A stretch of 46,363 bases of DNA from a virus. The position numbers were made by a program, and so were the translations under genes. Numbering within the stretch: the stretch's first letter is position 1; every line of letters starts with the position of its first letter. This document shows, piece after piece, positions 24,844-33,696 of the stretch. The stretch covers positions 1 through 46,363 of the IMG/VR virus record IMGVR_UViG_3300038457_000122; one strand, written 5' to 3'. A model generated the notes under the pieces. It had not been told where the DNA came from, did no database searches, and worked only from the letters and a program-made list of their open reading frames with translations.

Positions 24844-24846
24844 GCC

Positions 24847-25719
24847 TCACCGGCAGCGCCTCATCCTGTGCCCCGTGTAGTACGGATCCATCTGCATGGC
24901 CGCCGGCGGCATGCCCTGCGCCTCGGAGCTCCGCATGTTGGCCAGGCCCACCTTGGCCATTACGCCGGCGAGCTGCGCGCCGTTATAGTCCTTCAGGTGC
25001 GCCTTGATCCGCGAGACCACGCCCTCGACCAGCGCCGCGGACTGCATCCACACTTGCAGAATCGTGCTCGTGGCCGCGCCGGTAAGCGCTCCGGGGTCGG
25101 ACACGTAGGTGAACGGGATCCCGTAGACCTTGTCGGGGACGGGGCACAGTTGCACCTGAATGCGCGGAGGCGTCGAGCCGTCGTCCATGTAGCTCGCCCA
25201 GATGCCCGGCAGTCCCGGACAGCCCGCGCCGGGAAAGGACTGGTTCAACTGGCTGCGCGCCATGCGCACCAGCGGCCCTTCGGTGAAGTCCGAGAAGGCC
25301 GTGTCCTCCAGCATCCGGCAATCCGCCGGCATGGCGTAGACGTGCTGAAAAATGGTGTACCCTGCGCCTGGCGCGAGCCCGAGCGATCCCTCGTAGCCGC
25401 GGTCCAGGGTTCCCGCCGCCGCGCCCACGTAAGTAAAGGCGTAGATATCGTCCTCGCCCACCACGCGAAACGCCATGCCCGTCATGGCCGGAGTGAACGT
25501 CCCTCCGCTGAGCGCGACGGCGTTCGATCCCGCCGTGAGTGTCACCGTGCCGGTGGAATACGGCGCCAGCGTCTGGAGCACCGCGGTGACGTTCTGCCGC
25601 GACCAGGGCAGCTCTCCCAGGATCTCGGCATAGCGGTCGTCGATCCATCCCTCGATGAGGTCCAGATCGACGCCCGGGAACTGCTTGGTCAAGCGGAATT
25701 TCAGTTGGCCGTAGGTCAT
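24847..25719 (-). CDS. Putative adaptor/neck structural protein
   Basis: 290 residues starting MTYGQLKFRLTKQFPGVDLD. The opening helical segment with ERWIDDRYAEIL-like pattern and WSRQ, a beta middle, and a C-terminal helix (ALVEGVVSRIKAHLKDYNGA) are typical of phage head-tail adaptor-like proteins, in line with its neighbours. No precise family. Starts on its own ATG three bases before the stop of the upstream gene. Confidence 0.58.
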   Translation of the reverse strand: MTYGQLKFRLTKQFPGVDLDLIEGWIDDRYAEILGELPWSRQNVTAVLQTLAPYSTGTVTLTAGSNAVALSGGTFTPAMTGMAFRVVGEDDIYAFTYVGAAAGTLDRGYEGSLGLAPGAGYTIFQHVYAMPADCRMLEDTAFSDFTEGPLVRMARSQLNQSFPGAGCPGLPGIWASYMDDGSTPPRIQVQLCPVPDKVYGIPFTYVSDPGALTGAATSTILQVWMQSAALVEGVVSRIKAHLKDYNGAQLAGVMAKVGLANMRSSEAQGMPPAAMQMDPYYTGHRMRRCR

Positions 25720-25722
25720 GAA

Positions 25723-27417
25723 TCAGTACCCAAAACAAGTGAATGCTAGAGTGTCCGAACTTCCATAGGTGGTCAACGAGGGGAACGTGGCGCTGTTTAC
25801 CGTGCTGGACGAGCTGCCGTAGGCCCCCTGCGTCGCGGCCATTTGTCTATCCACCAAGGTGCAGGTATACCCATTGGGCGCTGTCGGCAGCCCCGTCAAA
25901 ACGGGGGTACAACTCCCGCTGCCCGCCCCCGCTACAAACGTTCCCGCAAAAGATCCCCCAACTTGCGCTCCGATGGTCCCGCACCCTGTCACGACTGGCT
26001 GACTTCCGCTGGCAATCACAGTTGCTGTGATTACTTCGGCTGGTCCGATCCCCGTCGAGGAGAACACCATCTGCCAGCAGTTTCCGCTCGCCGCCGTCGA
26101 GATCCACAGCGTCCCGCCGCCGGTTACCGTGTCCATGTATCCGGCCAGGCTCGACGACGTGGGCGCCGAACACCCGCTGCCCTGAGTAGGAGGGCCGCTA
26201 CCCGTCGTCATAGTGAGGATGCCGCCTCCGGAGCTCGCCGTGCCTCCCTCTTCCGCCACTACCGAGACCCAAACGAGCGCCCCCGAGCAGCTCGACGTGC
26301 ACGGGGTCTCGACGATCGCGGTCGAATGGCCGGGCGCGACCGTCGAACGCGCGCCGGTGTCGTGGGCGTAGCCGCCGGTGGCGGTAGAGAGCACCACGAC
26401 GTCTCCAATCGTCGCAGTCCCCGAATCGAGGGTCGCCTGGACAGGCCCAAAGCGATCGACGTTCACCGGGTCGCCCGCGATGGCGGTGCTTTCCGCCACG
26501 CCGTACCAGGATGTGTCGCCCGTGGTGCATTCGATCACGGCGCCGGCGTTGGCCGGGTCCAGTTTCACGAACGTGTTGGCCGTAACTCCGCCGGTTCCAG
26601 CGGTGATTCCAGTCTCCACCAGATGTTGCGTGGCGTCGCCGCCCGAGGAGCAATCCGCGCCCGTGCCGCTCAGCACCCCGCTCGCGCTCACGTGCAGGCA
26701 TTGCGTCGTACCCGTGAAGGGAGTTGTGATCGTGCCGCTGAACGTCGGCGATGCGGCCGGCGCGTAGGCGGTGTTGTCGAAGACCCACGCCGAGCCGTGA
26801 TAGCCCAGGTTGCCCGTTGTCAGCGAAGGCAGCGCCGCGCCGCGCAGTCCCGTGATCGTCAGCGACGGGCCGAGGCTCGTGGCGCCGGATGCCGATCCCG
26901 ACGCGTCCCCTCCCGCACTCCACGTAATGGACTGGTTGCCGGTGAGGTAGCCCGGCCCATTGCTGAAGCTCGAAAGGCTCGTGGGAAACGTCCCCAGGCT
27001 CAGATCGCCGCGCAGATACTGCGACGTACTCCCAGTGCTCAAGCTCGCCTGCTTGCCGGCCAACGCCGCCGCCAGGTCCGTCTGCGCCGAGAGCGTCCCG
27101 CCGATCGATCCCCACGTTCCCCCGCCCCCGCCGCCGCCCGGCAGTTGCACCCACCACAGCGAGGCGGAAGCCGGATTGTTGCCCGTGTTCGAGCCCGCCA
27201 GGCTCACGTAGCTGAAGCCGGCGTAAGTTACCAGGTCCTGCGCGTTGTAGCCGAGAGAAGAGATCCACGCGCCCCGGTAGCCGACCTTGTTTGCCGACAG
27301 CCAGGCGAAGTTGGCGTTGATCTTCGTCCGGGCGGTGGGCATCGCCTCGTTGTTGACGGTCTGGATCTGCGCACGGAGCGAGAACGCCAGCAGCGCCAGG
27401 AGAAGAGCTCGTCTCAT
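25723..27417 (-). CDS. Fibre-like protein with a Sec signal peptide
   Basis: 564 residues. It opens with a clear signal peptide: RR, hydrophobic ALLLALLAFSL, and a likely cut after RAQ or RA. Residues about 46-92 (YNAQDLVTYAGFSYVSLAG, then LWWVQLPG) resemble a CBM5/12-like carbohydrate-binding module. The middle carries fibre-type sequence (GDASGSASGATSLGPSLTI). The C-terminal 200 residues contain many Cys (for example CGTIG, SCTPVL, CTLVD, FTCFGY) that may form disulphides outside the cytoplasm. A receptor-binding or cell-surface role is inferred. Coupled by ATGA to the 56-residue gene before it. Confidence 0.68.
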   Translation of the reverse strand: MRRALLLALLAFSLRAQIQTVNNEAMPTARTKINANFAWLSANKVGYRGAWISSLGYNAQDLVTYAGFSYVSLAGSNTGNNPASASLWWVQLPGGGGGGGTWGSIGGTLSAQTDLAAALAGKQASLSTGSTSQYLRGDLSLGTFPTSLSSFSNGPGYLTGNQSITWSAGGDASGSASGATSLGPSLTITGLRGAALPSLTTGNLGYHGSAWVFDNTAYAPAASPTFSGTITTPFTGTTQCLHVSASGVLSGTGADCSSGGDATQHLVETGITAGTGGVTANTFVKLDPANAGAVIECTTGDTSWYGVAESTAIAGDPVNVDRFGPVQATLDSGTATIGDVVVLSTATGGYAHDTGARSTVAPGHSTAIVETPCTSSCSGALVWVSVVAEEGGTASSGGGILTMTTGSGPPTQGSGCSAPTSSSLAGYMDTVTGGGTLWISTAASGNCWQMVFSSTGIGPAEVITATVIASGSQPVVTGCGTIGAQVGGSFAGTFVAGAGSGSCTPVLTGLPTAPNGYTCTLVDRQMAATQGAYGSSSSTVNSATFPSLTTYGSSDTLAFTCFGY

Positions 27418-27584
27418 GCCGGATCTCCCGTCTGGTCCCAGTTGCCGGCGATGTCGTCCCAGTTGCCCGCGATGTCGTCCCAGGGCAATCCCGTCGGCGG
27501 TGTGTCGAAGATCCGCGGCGCGCCGGCTCCGGAGGGGGCCTCGAAGATTCGCGGAGCTCCGCTTCCCGCTGGGCCGAAGATCAT
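27414..27584 (-). CDS. 56-residue repetitive protein
   Basis: Starts in the stop of the SGNH gene and stops in the start of the fibre gene (ATGA on both sides). Sequence shows GAPRIFEAPSGAGAPRIFDT, two copies of GAPRIF, and then three copies of a NWDDIAG-like heptad (PWDDIAG-NWDDIAG-NWDQTG). It is probably a real small protein or linker. Function unknown; perhaps it joins a trimeric surface protein. Confidence 0.6.
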   Translation of the reverse strand: MIFGPAGSGAPRIFEAPSGAGAPRIFDTPPTGLPWDDIAGNWDDIAGNWDQTGDPA

Positions 27585-29416
27585 TGCAAGATTCCCGTCA
27601 ACACCGGCAGCAGGTCCGCCGCGATGGCGTTCTCGCCCGTGGTGTTCGGATGCAGCCCGTCGCTGTTGTAGTACGTGGTGTTGGCCGCGCAGGCGTCACA
27701 GCCGATCGCCGGGTCCAAGTCGAGCCGTACAATCGCATCGTAGAAACTGGTGTCCGCTACGATCAGCGGATTCACCGTGTCCCGCCAGGCGTTGAAGCCG
27801 CTATAAGTCCGCGGCAGAACGGTGAGCACTACGATCTTCCAGCCGGCCGCCCGCATCGCGAGGCAGTAGGATTTGACGTTGGCCACGAAGCCGGAAGCCC
27901 CGCCGACGTCCCCCAGATCGTTCGCGCCGATCAGCACGGTCAATATGTTTCGCGTGGGAGACGGCTGCAGCAGCGCGTTATCCGCCGCCTCGCGCGACAC
28001 CATGGTCCCAATGTTCGATCCCGCCACCGCTGTGATGATCCCCTGCGGGTACGGGGTGATCGCCGCTTGCGCGGTGTAGCCGAACGGCGTCCCGTCCTGC
28101 CCCGCCGTGATCGAGTCTCCCTCGAACATCACCCAGTTTCGCCATGCCGGAATCGTCACGCCCAGCGATGCCATGCGGGCCTTGAGGGCCGCTGAATTGC
28201 TCGCCACCGCGGCGGCCGAATGCGCCACGTCGTACAGCGAGGCATAGCCGATCTTGCCGTTGTACTGGTAGCCGTTTTGATTTCCCAGCCCGAGGCCGGT
28301 CAATGTGATCGGGTTGGCCGCTCCGGTATTGCTCGCCACCGGGACTCCGTCCAGGTAGGCGGTGAGCGTCGTTCCGTCGTAAGTCGCCGCCAGAACGTGC
28401 GGGTTTCCATCGGCCACCCGGATCCCGTTCGGTGGCAGCATGACCCCGCCGAAATTGGCGCGGTAACTGGGGCCGTTAGAGTAGCTAGGCCATAGGCCCA
28501 GTTGCTGCGCGTCGTCTCCCAAGACAGACTGAGCGCTAGACGACTCGGCCGTCTGCTGCACCACCGCATACATCGACATGCTGGCCAAAGTGATCGGGCT
28601 CCAGTCTCCCAAGCCGTAGGCCCGCTGCGCGCCGGCAAACACCAGCCACGGCGCCGACCAGGTGGGCACCGTCGAATCGTTCGCCCACTTGTATCTACCA
28701 AGCAAAACGTTGAAGAAATGTGAGTCATAGGCCGTGGGCGATGAGCCATACTCCATTTCCAGGCCGTCGTAGGAAATGTCCACGGCGTCCCCGCCCGCGT
28801 CCTGATAAACCTGCACATTGGTTGATCCCGACGCGGCGGTGAACGTGTACGCGACCCGGCTCCAGGTAGTGCCCACCGCGATGTTCCCTCCGATTGCCCC
28901 ACCGTAGACTGTGCCCATCCGGATTGTCTGGGGCGAGCCCGTGTTTGAAATCGCGTCCATCGAGATCGTGTAGGTTTGGCCGCTGGTGAACAGGCCGCTG
29001 CCAGGCGACATATAGCTGAAGCTCGCCGCGCCGCTCAACTGAACTCGCGATGCGATCATGAGGCCGTTGCGGTTCATGGCGTAGTTGGCCGTGTTGGTGC
29101 AGGTCCCGGAACAACCGGTGAAGGGCGGGCTGAACACCGGGCTCCAGAGATTGTTGGTGGCGATGTGAGGATACACCGAATTGAAAGCCGTGCGCCCCAG
29201 TCCTTCGTCCAGACGGTATTCGGCCACCAGGCCGCCCGTGAGCGGCGCGACCGCGGCGGGGGCCGCACTGGTTCCCCACGCCGTGCCCGACCCATCTACC
29301 CACGCCGTACAGTTGGACGTCCTGGCAGCCGAGCAGAACACCGGGTCCTTCCCGAACTGCGCCAGCGCCGGCAAAGCCAGCGCCAGCAGCAGCAGGGGGG
29401 TCTTAGTCGAGCGCAT
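27581..29416 (-). CDS. SGNH/GDSL hydrolase with signal peptide and LamG-like region
   Basis: 611 residues. A signal peptide (MRSTKTPLLLLALALPALAQ, cut likely after ALA) leads a concanavalin/LamG-like beta region (GLVAEYRLDEGLG, about 60-420). The hydrolase domain follows with block I GDSITAG (about 430), block III GAND (about 497) and block V DGLHP (about 586), giving Ser, Asn, Asp and His of the SGNH fold. Such enzymes remove acyl or acetyl groups from polysaccharides or lipids. In a fibre locus it suggests host-surface deacetylation; its signal peptide instead suggests export. Confidence 0.82.
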   Translation of the reverse strand: MRSTKTPLLLLALALPALAQFGKDPVFCSAARTSNCTAWVDGSGTAWGTSAAPAAVAPLTGGLVAEYRLDEGLGRTAFNSVYPHIATNNLWSPVFSPPFTGCSGTCTNTANYAMNRNGLMIASRVQLSGAASFSYMSPGSGLFTSGQTYTISMDAISNTGSPQTIRMGTVYGGAIGGNIAVGTTWSRVAYTFTAASGSTNVQVYQDAGGDAVDISYDGLEMEYGSSPTAYDSHFFNVLLGRYKWANDSTVPTWSAPWLVFAGAQRAYGLGDWSPITLASMSMYAVVQQTAESSSAQSVLGDDAQQLGLWPSYSNGPSYRANFGGVMLPPNGIRVADGNPHVLAATYDGTTLTAYLDGVPVASNTGAANPITLTGLGLGNQNGYQYNGKIGYASLYDVAHSAAAVASNSAALKARMASLGVTIPAWRNWVMFEGDSITAGQDGTPFGYTAQAAITPYPQGIITAVAGSNIGTMVSREAADNALLQPSPTRNILTVLIGANDLGDVGGASGFVANVKSYCLAMRAAGWKIVVLTVLPRTYSGFNAWRDTVNPLIVADTSFYDAIVRLDLDPAIGCDACAANTTYYNSDGLHPNTTGENAIAADLLPVLTGILQ

Positions 29417-29768
29417 AGTACTTCCTCGCGATCAAGGTCAGCACACAGGCCGTCCCCTGGTTGACGGGCGAAGCCGTGAGCCCGCTGCGCAGCTTGATCA
29501 TGTCCACGTCGCGGAAGCTCGACGGATCGACCGCGATCCGCCGCCCCGCCACCACGTCGGCGGAAGCCGCCGAGATCTCGTTGCCCAGCCAGTCGAAATG
29601 GTCGTGCCAGGTCGCTCCCCCGTCGTCGGAGGCCTGGAAGCTCAGCGCCGCCGTGCTCCAGGCGGCCGGTATGACGATGGCCGAGAGCGTCTTGTCGCCC
29701 AGGTTGACGGCGTTGGACAGCGCCGTCCCCGCCGCGATGGTGACTTGCTCCGTTGTCTTTGCGCGCAT
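29403..29768 (-). CDS. Small structural protein, beta-rich
   Basis: 121 residues. Pattern ALSFQASDDGGATWHDH (about 42-58) is common in small phage surface proteins with a jelly-roll-like fold. Ends IARKYYALD. Not named. It overlaps the signal-peptide gene downstream by 14 bases. Confidence 0.6.
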   Translation of the reverse strand: MRAKTTEQVTIAAGTALSNAVNLGDKTLSAIVIPAAWSTAALSFQASDDGGATWHDHFDWLGNEISAASADVVAGRRIAVDPSSFRDVDMIKLRSGLTASPVNQGTACVLTLIARKYYALD

Positions 29769-29778
29769 GCGAGGCTCC

Positions 29779-30450
29779 TTAGAGGGTCAGCAGGGAATAC
29801 CACACGGTTACGATGGCCGCGCCCGTGCCGCTTGCGAACGGCGCCGTCGCGTTGGTGATGTCGATCCCCACCGCCGGGGTCACCACGCTGCCGCCGGCCG
29901 TCTGCGCCGGTTCGAGCAGCAAGAGCGATTGCCCCGCGCCGCCCTGTACCGTGGCCGCGGCAATCGACTGCGCCATGATCTCGGTCGTCTGCCCGTGGTA
30001 ATAGAAGTGCGCCACGCCGCCGCTCGTGAAGGCCGTAGCCGTGAGGTTCAACTCGACCGCGATCTGTTCGACCGCGATGGCGAACCCCGCGCCCGGAGCC
30101 GGCACGATGGTGATCGGAGTCGTTCCCATGGCGATGAGTTGCGCCGCCGTAAGCGGGAACTGCACGCAGCAGGCTTTGACCTTCGGAGAGCCGCCGTAGC
30201 TGTAATTGCCCGCGGCGTCCACGCCGAACAGCACGTTTCCGTTGGCCGGCACTCCACCGGTCGAATCCTGGATCTCCAGCGCGTTGGCGGTCTGTCCGGG
30301 GGGAAGCTGAATGACGGCCATTTGCTGGCCGGGATAGTCGCCCCAGTCTGTCGCGTCCTGTTTGTTAGTCCGCAGTCTCAGAAAGAGACGGGAAAACCGC
30401 GAAGCGTTGCGCGAGAACTGCCGCGCCATAGTGTCTTGATTGCCTGCCAT
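29779..30450 (-). CDS. Structural protein after the capsid gene
   Basis: 223 residues. A basic N-terminus (ARQFSRNASRFSRLFLRLR) leads a beta-rich body. It lies between the capsid terminator and fibre genes; a surface or head-decoration role is possible. No family recognised. AAGGAG-type bases precede the ATG (30451-30462, minus strand). Confidence 0.58.
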   Translation of the reverse strand: MAGNQDTMARQFSRNASRFSRLFLRLRTNKQDATDWGDYPGQQMAVIQLPPGQTANALEIQDSTGGVPANGNVLFGVDAAGNYSYGGSPKVKACCVQFPLTAAQLIAMGTTPITIVPAPGAGFAIAVEQIAVELNLTATAFTSGGVAHFYYHGQTTEIMAQSIAAATVQGGAGQSLLLLEPAQTAGGSVVTPAVGIDITNATAPFASGTGAAIVTVWYSLLTL

Positions 30451-30522
30451 TGGAAACTCCTTTTGTCTGCTGGCCGCGGTGGCGGCTCAGGGCCGTGATT
30501 TGGTTGAGAGGGTTAAGAAACC

Positions 30523-30550
30523 GGGGCCGTCGCCGTGTGGAGACGGCCCC
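30523..30550 (-). terminator. Hairpin after the major capsid gene
   Basis: GGGGCCGTC (30523-30531) pairs with GACGGCCCC (30542-30550). Read on the minus strand it lies just past the capsid stop, followed by GGTTTCTTAACC, a short T-containing tract. It may end most capsid mRNA or protect it, giving capsid transcripts a higher level than those of the tail genes. Confidence 0.65.
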
Positions 30551-30578
30551 GAAGCATTTGCAAGGAGGAGGAAGCGGA

Positions 30579-31514
30579 CTAAGCGCCCGGCGAGCCGTAC
30601 ACGCCGCGCCAGCCGTAGAAGCCATAGGTGGCGCGATAGCGCATGTAGACGTAACCGGTTTCGTTCTTCTCGACGTAGTCGTCCTTGGTGTAGGGCGCCT
30701 TGCGGTCGAGCCACATGGTCTCGGTTTCCGATGCCGGGGCCACCAGGAACCAGGCGTCCGGGTCCGTCAGGTAGGGCCAGGTCAGCGGCTCGATCGCGCC
30801 GCCGGTCTCGGTCCCGGTCTGGAAGGCGTTGATCGACACGCGGTTGGCGGTGTCCGAACGGGTTTGCGATTTCAGGATCTCGGTGACGTTCCAGCGATTG
30901 GCCGAAGCCGTCATCACGCGCGGCGTGGGCAACATCTGCAGGAAGCCTTCGTGCGTCTTGATGAGCTCCCAGTCTGTGAGAGCCAGTTCCAGGGAGCCGA
31001 CATCCAGATCGGCCGGAACAGCGATCATGTTGGGCTGCACGCCGCCGGCCTTGACCAGCGGGTGAGTGGCGGAGATCAGCGAGCAACCGTCCGAGCCGTA
31101 ATAAGCCCCGGTGGTATCGAACGCGTTGTTGTACACGCTCGCGCCCTGAATCTCGCGCAGTTGATAAATGGAGTTGGAGAGAGCCACGGCGCGCCGGCTG
31201 ATGATGCCGAACTTGTCGTCTTCGACCAGTTCCTGGGAAGCGGCGATCCCCATGCCGTACTTCGCCGGCTTGAAGTTCGTGTAGAAGCCCTGCACGAAGG
31301 TGTCCGTGGGGGTGTCTTCGGTTTCCGCGATGGCCGTGGGAAGTCCGACGCCGGCCATCATGGCGTATTGCTCGATGGATTTGGTGGTGGTGTCGCCGTT
31401 CAGGACCAGCTTGGACATGAACTTCTTGGCTTTGAAGTTCTGCCAGATCTTAGCGTTGAGCGCCGGCAACATCGTTTCGTAAAAGAAGTCGGAAAAACTG
31501 CCTCTGATTTGCAT
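30579..31514 (-). CDS. Major capsid protein
   Basis: 311 residues. Starts MQIRGSFSDFFYETMLPALN; contains the HK97-like features of an N-terminal helical arm, TKSIEQYAMMAGVGLPTAIAE, EYGMGIAAS-like spine helix and a P-domain strand region near GYVYMRYRATYGFYGW at the end. It is of a size common for Mu gpT-like or podovirus heads. It follows scaffold- and cement-like genes and has a terminator behind it, both typical. The exact subfamily is not certain. Confidence 0.8.
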   Translation of the reverse strand: MQIRGSFSDFFYETMLPALNAKIWQNFKAKKFMSKLVLNGDTTTKSIEQYAMMAGVGLPTAIAETEDTPTDTFVQGFYTNFKPAKYGMGIAASQELVEDDKFGIISRRAVALSNSIYQLREIQGASVYNNAFDTTGAYYGSDGCSLISATHPLVKAGGVQPNMIAVPADLDVGSLELALTDWELIKTHEGFLQMLPTPRVMTASANRWNVTEILKSQTRSDTANRVSINAFQTGTETGGAIEPLTWPYLTDPDAWFLVAPASETETMWLDRKAPYTKDDYVEKNETGYVYMRYRATYGFYGWRGVYGSPGA

Positions 31515-31548
31515 GGTGTGTGTTCAGCCCCGTGCGAAAGCGGGCTTA

Positions 31549-32094
31549 CTAGATGCCTGCCTTCTGGTCGGAACCGACCAAGTTATTGAACGTCACCAGG
31601 ACCTGCGCATACTGCCCGGCCACGTTGTTAATGCTCTGCACCAGGCCGCAGACCTTGAGGTCCAGCGTGTTGGTGGTGTTGAGCGAAGTCTCGGACAGCT
31701 CGTGCTTCGAGATCTTCGTGCCGGTGTTGCCGGCGGTCAGCGCGATGTTGGCGTTCTTGGAGAGAGACGCGGCCACCAGGAAGGTTGCCCCCGTGCCGTC
31801 GCCCTGCACCGCGAAGATGGCGCCGTCCGCCATCACGATAATGTGATCGGTTGCGGTCGAAGCCGCGCCATAGATCAAGTTGACGCCGAGCACCGGGGTG
31901 GTGCCCGGGGTGATCGCGGCGTCGATTGCGATGCTCTTCGAGAGCACGTCGGCCGCGGCGTGGGTCACCGCGTCGTTGATAAAGAGCGCCGTGCCGTAGC
32001 CCACCAGCTTGTTGGCCGGTATGCAGCTTCCCGAGCCGCCCGAGCGCGTGCGCATAGTCGGCCGGAAGCCGAAAGGCGCGTTAACGTTTGCCAT
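31549..32094 (-). CDS. Putative capsid cement/stabilising protein
   Basis: 181 residues, MANVNAPFGFRPTMRTRSGG at the start. Beta-rich with VMADGAIFAVQGDGTGATFLV. The N-terminal ANxxAPFGFRP pattern occurs in small head proteins encoded just before capsid genes in many phages. Decoration or stabilisation is inferred from position. Confidence 0.62.
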   Translation of the reverse strand: MANVNAPFGFRPTMRTRSGGSGSCIPANKLVGYGTALFINDAVTHAAADVLSKSIAIDAAITPGTTPVLGVNLIYGAASTATDHIIVMADGAIFAVQGDGTGATFLVAASLSKNANIALTAGNTGTKISKHELSETSLNTTNTLDLKVCGLVQSINNVAGQYAQVLVTFNNLVGSDQKAGI

Positions 32095-32226
32095 AGATAC
32101 ACTCCTAGAGTTCGATTTGCTGCCTCATCGGAGCGAAGACTATGGCGGGGCTGAGGCCGCCGCGCTCCGGTGCCCTCACGGGACGTTTGGAGCGCGCCTG
32201 CTTCGCGTGGTTGCGATTTGCTGCTG

Positions 32227-32841
32227 TTACCGGCTGCCGGGGTCGATCAGATCGGCCCCGTTTTCCTGCTTGTGCTTCTCGACTACCTGCTGCAGCATCT
32301 GGTTGCCGCGCTTCTGGTAGTGGGCGTTGCGCGCCTTGACGACATCTTCCGGCGCGTGGCCCAGGATCATTCCCTTGACCTTCACCGGATCGCCGTTTTC
32401 CTTTTTGACAACCTCGTAGATCCCCGTGCTGCCTTCGTCCTTGACCCGCGCGGCGCTGAGGAATTTCGGTTTCATGCCGGCCACTTTGAACTTCTCGGCC
32501 ACTTCCAGCAGCGGATTGCGCGCGTCGAACAGCGGCATGTCCTTCACCTTCACGTCGTCGCGCCGCTGATCGAGGGACTTCGCGAATTCGTCCTTGCCCA
32601 GCGACACGCCCGAGGGCTCGCGCACGTCGGGGCGCGCGTTGAACTCGGCAATCCCTTCGTCGGTGGCGCCGTAGCTCAGCGCCGAGAGCACTTCCGGCCC
32701 GAGGTTCATCTCCGCGACAGCCACGCCGTTGATATGGCACTTCAGGATGCGGTCTACGCCGCTCGCGAGGCGCGTCTCTTCGGGAGCGCCGAAGTTCCTC
32801 GATTCGCCGATACCGCCGGCTGATTTATTCGTCTTGGCCAT
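32227..32841 (-). CDS. Hypothetical head-region protein
   Basis: 204 residues from MAKTNKSAGGIGESRNFG. Basic, charged and helical towards the end (QMLQQVVEKHKQENGADL). GGAGGA precedes the ATG at 32841. The longer open frame to 33213 is a shadow of the scaffold gene. Its place between scaffold and cement genes suggests a head-associated role; no family known. The 132-bp gap downstream (32095-32226) shows no convincing gene. Confidence 0.6.
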   Translation of the reverse strand: MAKTNKSAGGIGESRNFGAPEETRLASGVDRILKCHINGVAVAEMNLGPEVLSALSYGATDEGIAEFNARPDVREPSGVSLGKDEFAKSLDQRRDDVKVKDMPLFDARNPLLEVAEKFKVAGMKPKFLSAARVKDEGSTGIYEVVKKENGDPVKVKGMILGHAPEDVVKARNAHYQKRGNQMLQQVVEKHKQENGADLIDPGSR

Positions 32842-32843
32842 GT

Positions 32844-33689
32844 TTACCGTTTCCTCCGCTGATCGGCGCCGGCTTCGCGCCTGCTGGCGTTGAACTCCGC
32901 CTCGGTGATGCCGAATCCTCGGATCACCTGGCGCGCTTCCGCACCCAGCATGTCGTCGACGTCGTCCACCGCCGCTCTGCCGCGCGGTCTCGCGTCCTGC
33001 GAATCCGCTCGCCGCCGCCGATCGTCCTCCGGCTCGCGTGCGCCGCGATACTCGGGCTCGTCGTCCTCGTTGCGAGTCCGCCGTCCCACCGCCTCTCTCG
33101 CCTTGAGCGTCTCGCGGGCCACTCTGGCCGCCAGAAATAGCGCCGCCGGCGTTTTCTTCGCCGCGGGGTCCATGGCCACGGCCGCCTGGTATTGCTTGGC
33201 CGTTTCCTTCCACATTTCCGACTTCTGATCGCGGAGTTCCGGGAACTCGCCCATGATCTGCGCGTCGGACGCCATCTTGCCGCGCTCCCGTCCCATCAGG
33301 TCGCGGGTCACCTTGGCGGCGATGTCCACGGCCATGCGCTGCGCGTCGGCGGCGGTGATGAATCCCCGCTTGCCTAAGGCCGCCGCGCCTTGCGCCGCCA
33401 GGTCGTCCACCAGTTTCTCCGGGGTGTCTCCCTCGACTCCCGCTGTTTCCTGGTCGATGTAATCGGCCGGGTCGAGCGCGTCCTCCGGTTCGGCCGCCGG
33501 CTCGGAAGCCGGAGTTCTGCCGCCGCGCGCCATGTTGGCCCAGTCGCGCTCCGATTGCTGCGTTTCTCTCAGGTCGCGCCGCAAGCTCTCAAGCTCCGCG
33601 CGACTGATATTTACGTTGTCGTCTTTTCCCTGGCCCTTATCGGGCACTGCGGGGTTCTGTGGATCGTTGCCGATCACTGGTTCTTCCAT
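32844..33689 (-). CDS. Putative scaffolding protein
   Basis: 281 residues, highly charged and helical, with an acidic middle (EPEDALDPADYIDQETAGVE) and an Arg-rich C-terminus (RRRRADSQDARPRGR). Coiled-coil N-terminal region (ISRAELESLRRDLRETQQ). Charge pattern, coiled coil and position after the portal and before the capsid fit a scaffold that binds capsid through its basic end. No direct family match. Confidence 0.7.
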   Translation of the reverse strand: MEEPVIGNDPQNPAVPDKGQGKDDNVNISRAELESLRRDLRETQQSERDWANMARGGRTPASEPAAEPEDALDPADYIDQETAGVEGDTPEKLVDDLAAQGAAALGKRGFITAADAQRMAVDIAAKVTRDLMGRERGKMASDAQIMGEFPELRDQKSEMWKETAKQYQAAVAMDPAAKKTPAALFLAARVARETLKAREAVGRRTRNEDDEPEYRGAREPEDDRRRRADSQDARPRGRAAVDDVDDMLGAEARQVIRGFGITEAEFNASRREAGADQRRKR

Positions 33690-33696
33690 ATGCTCC

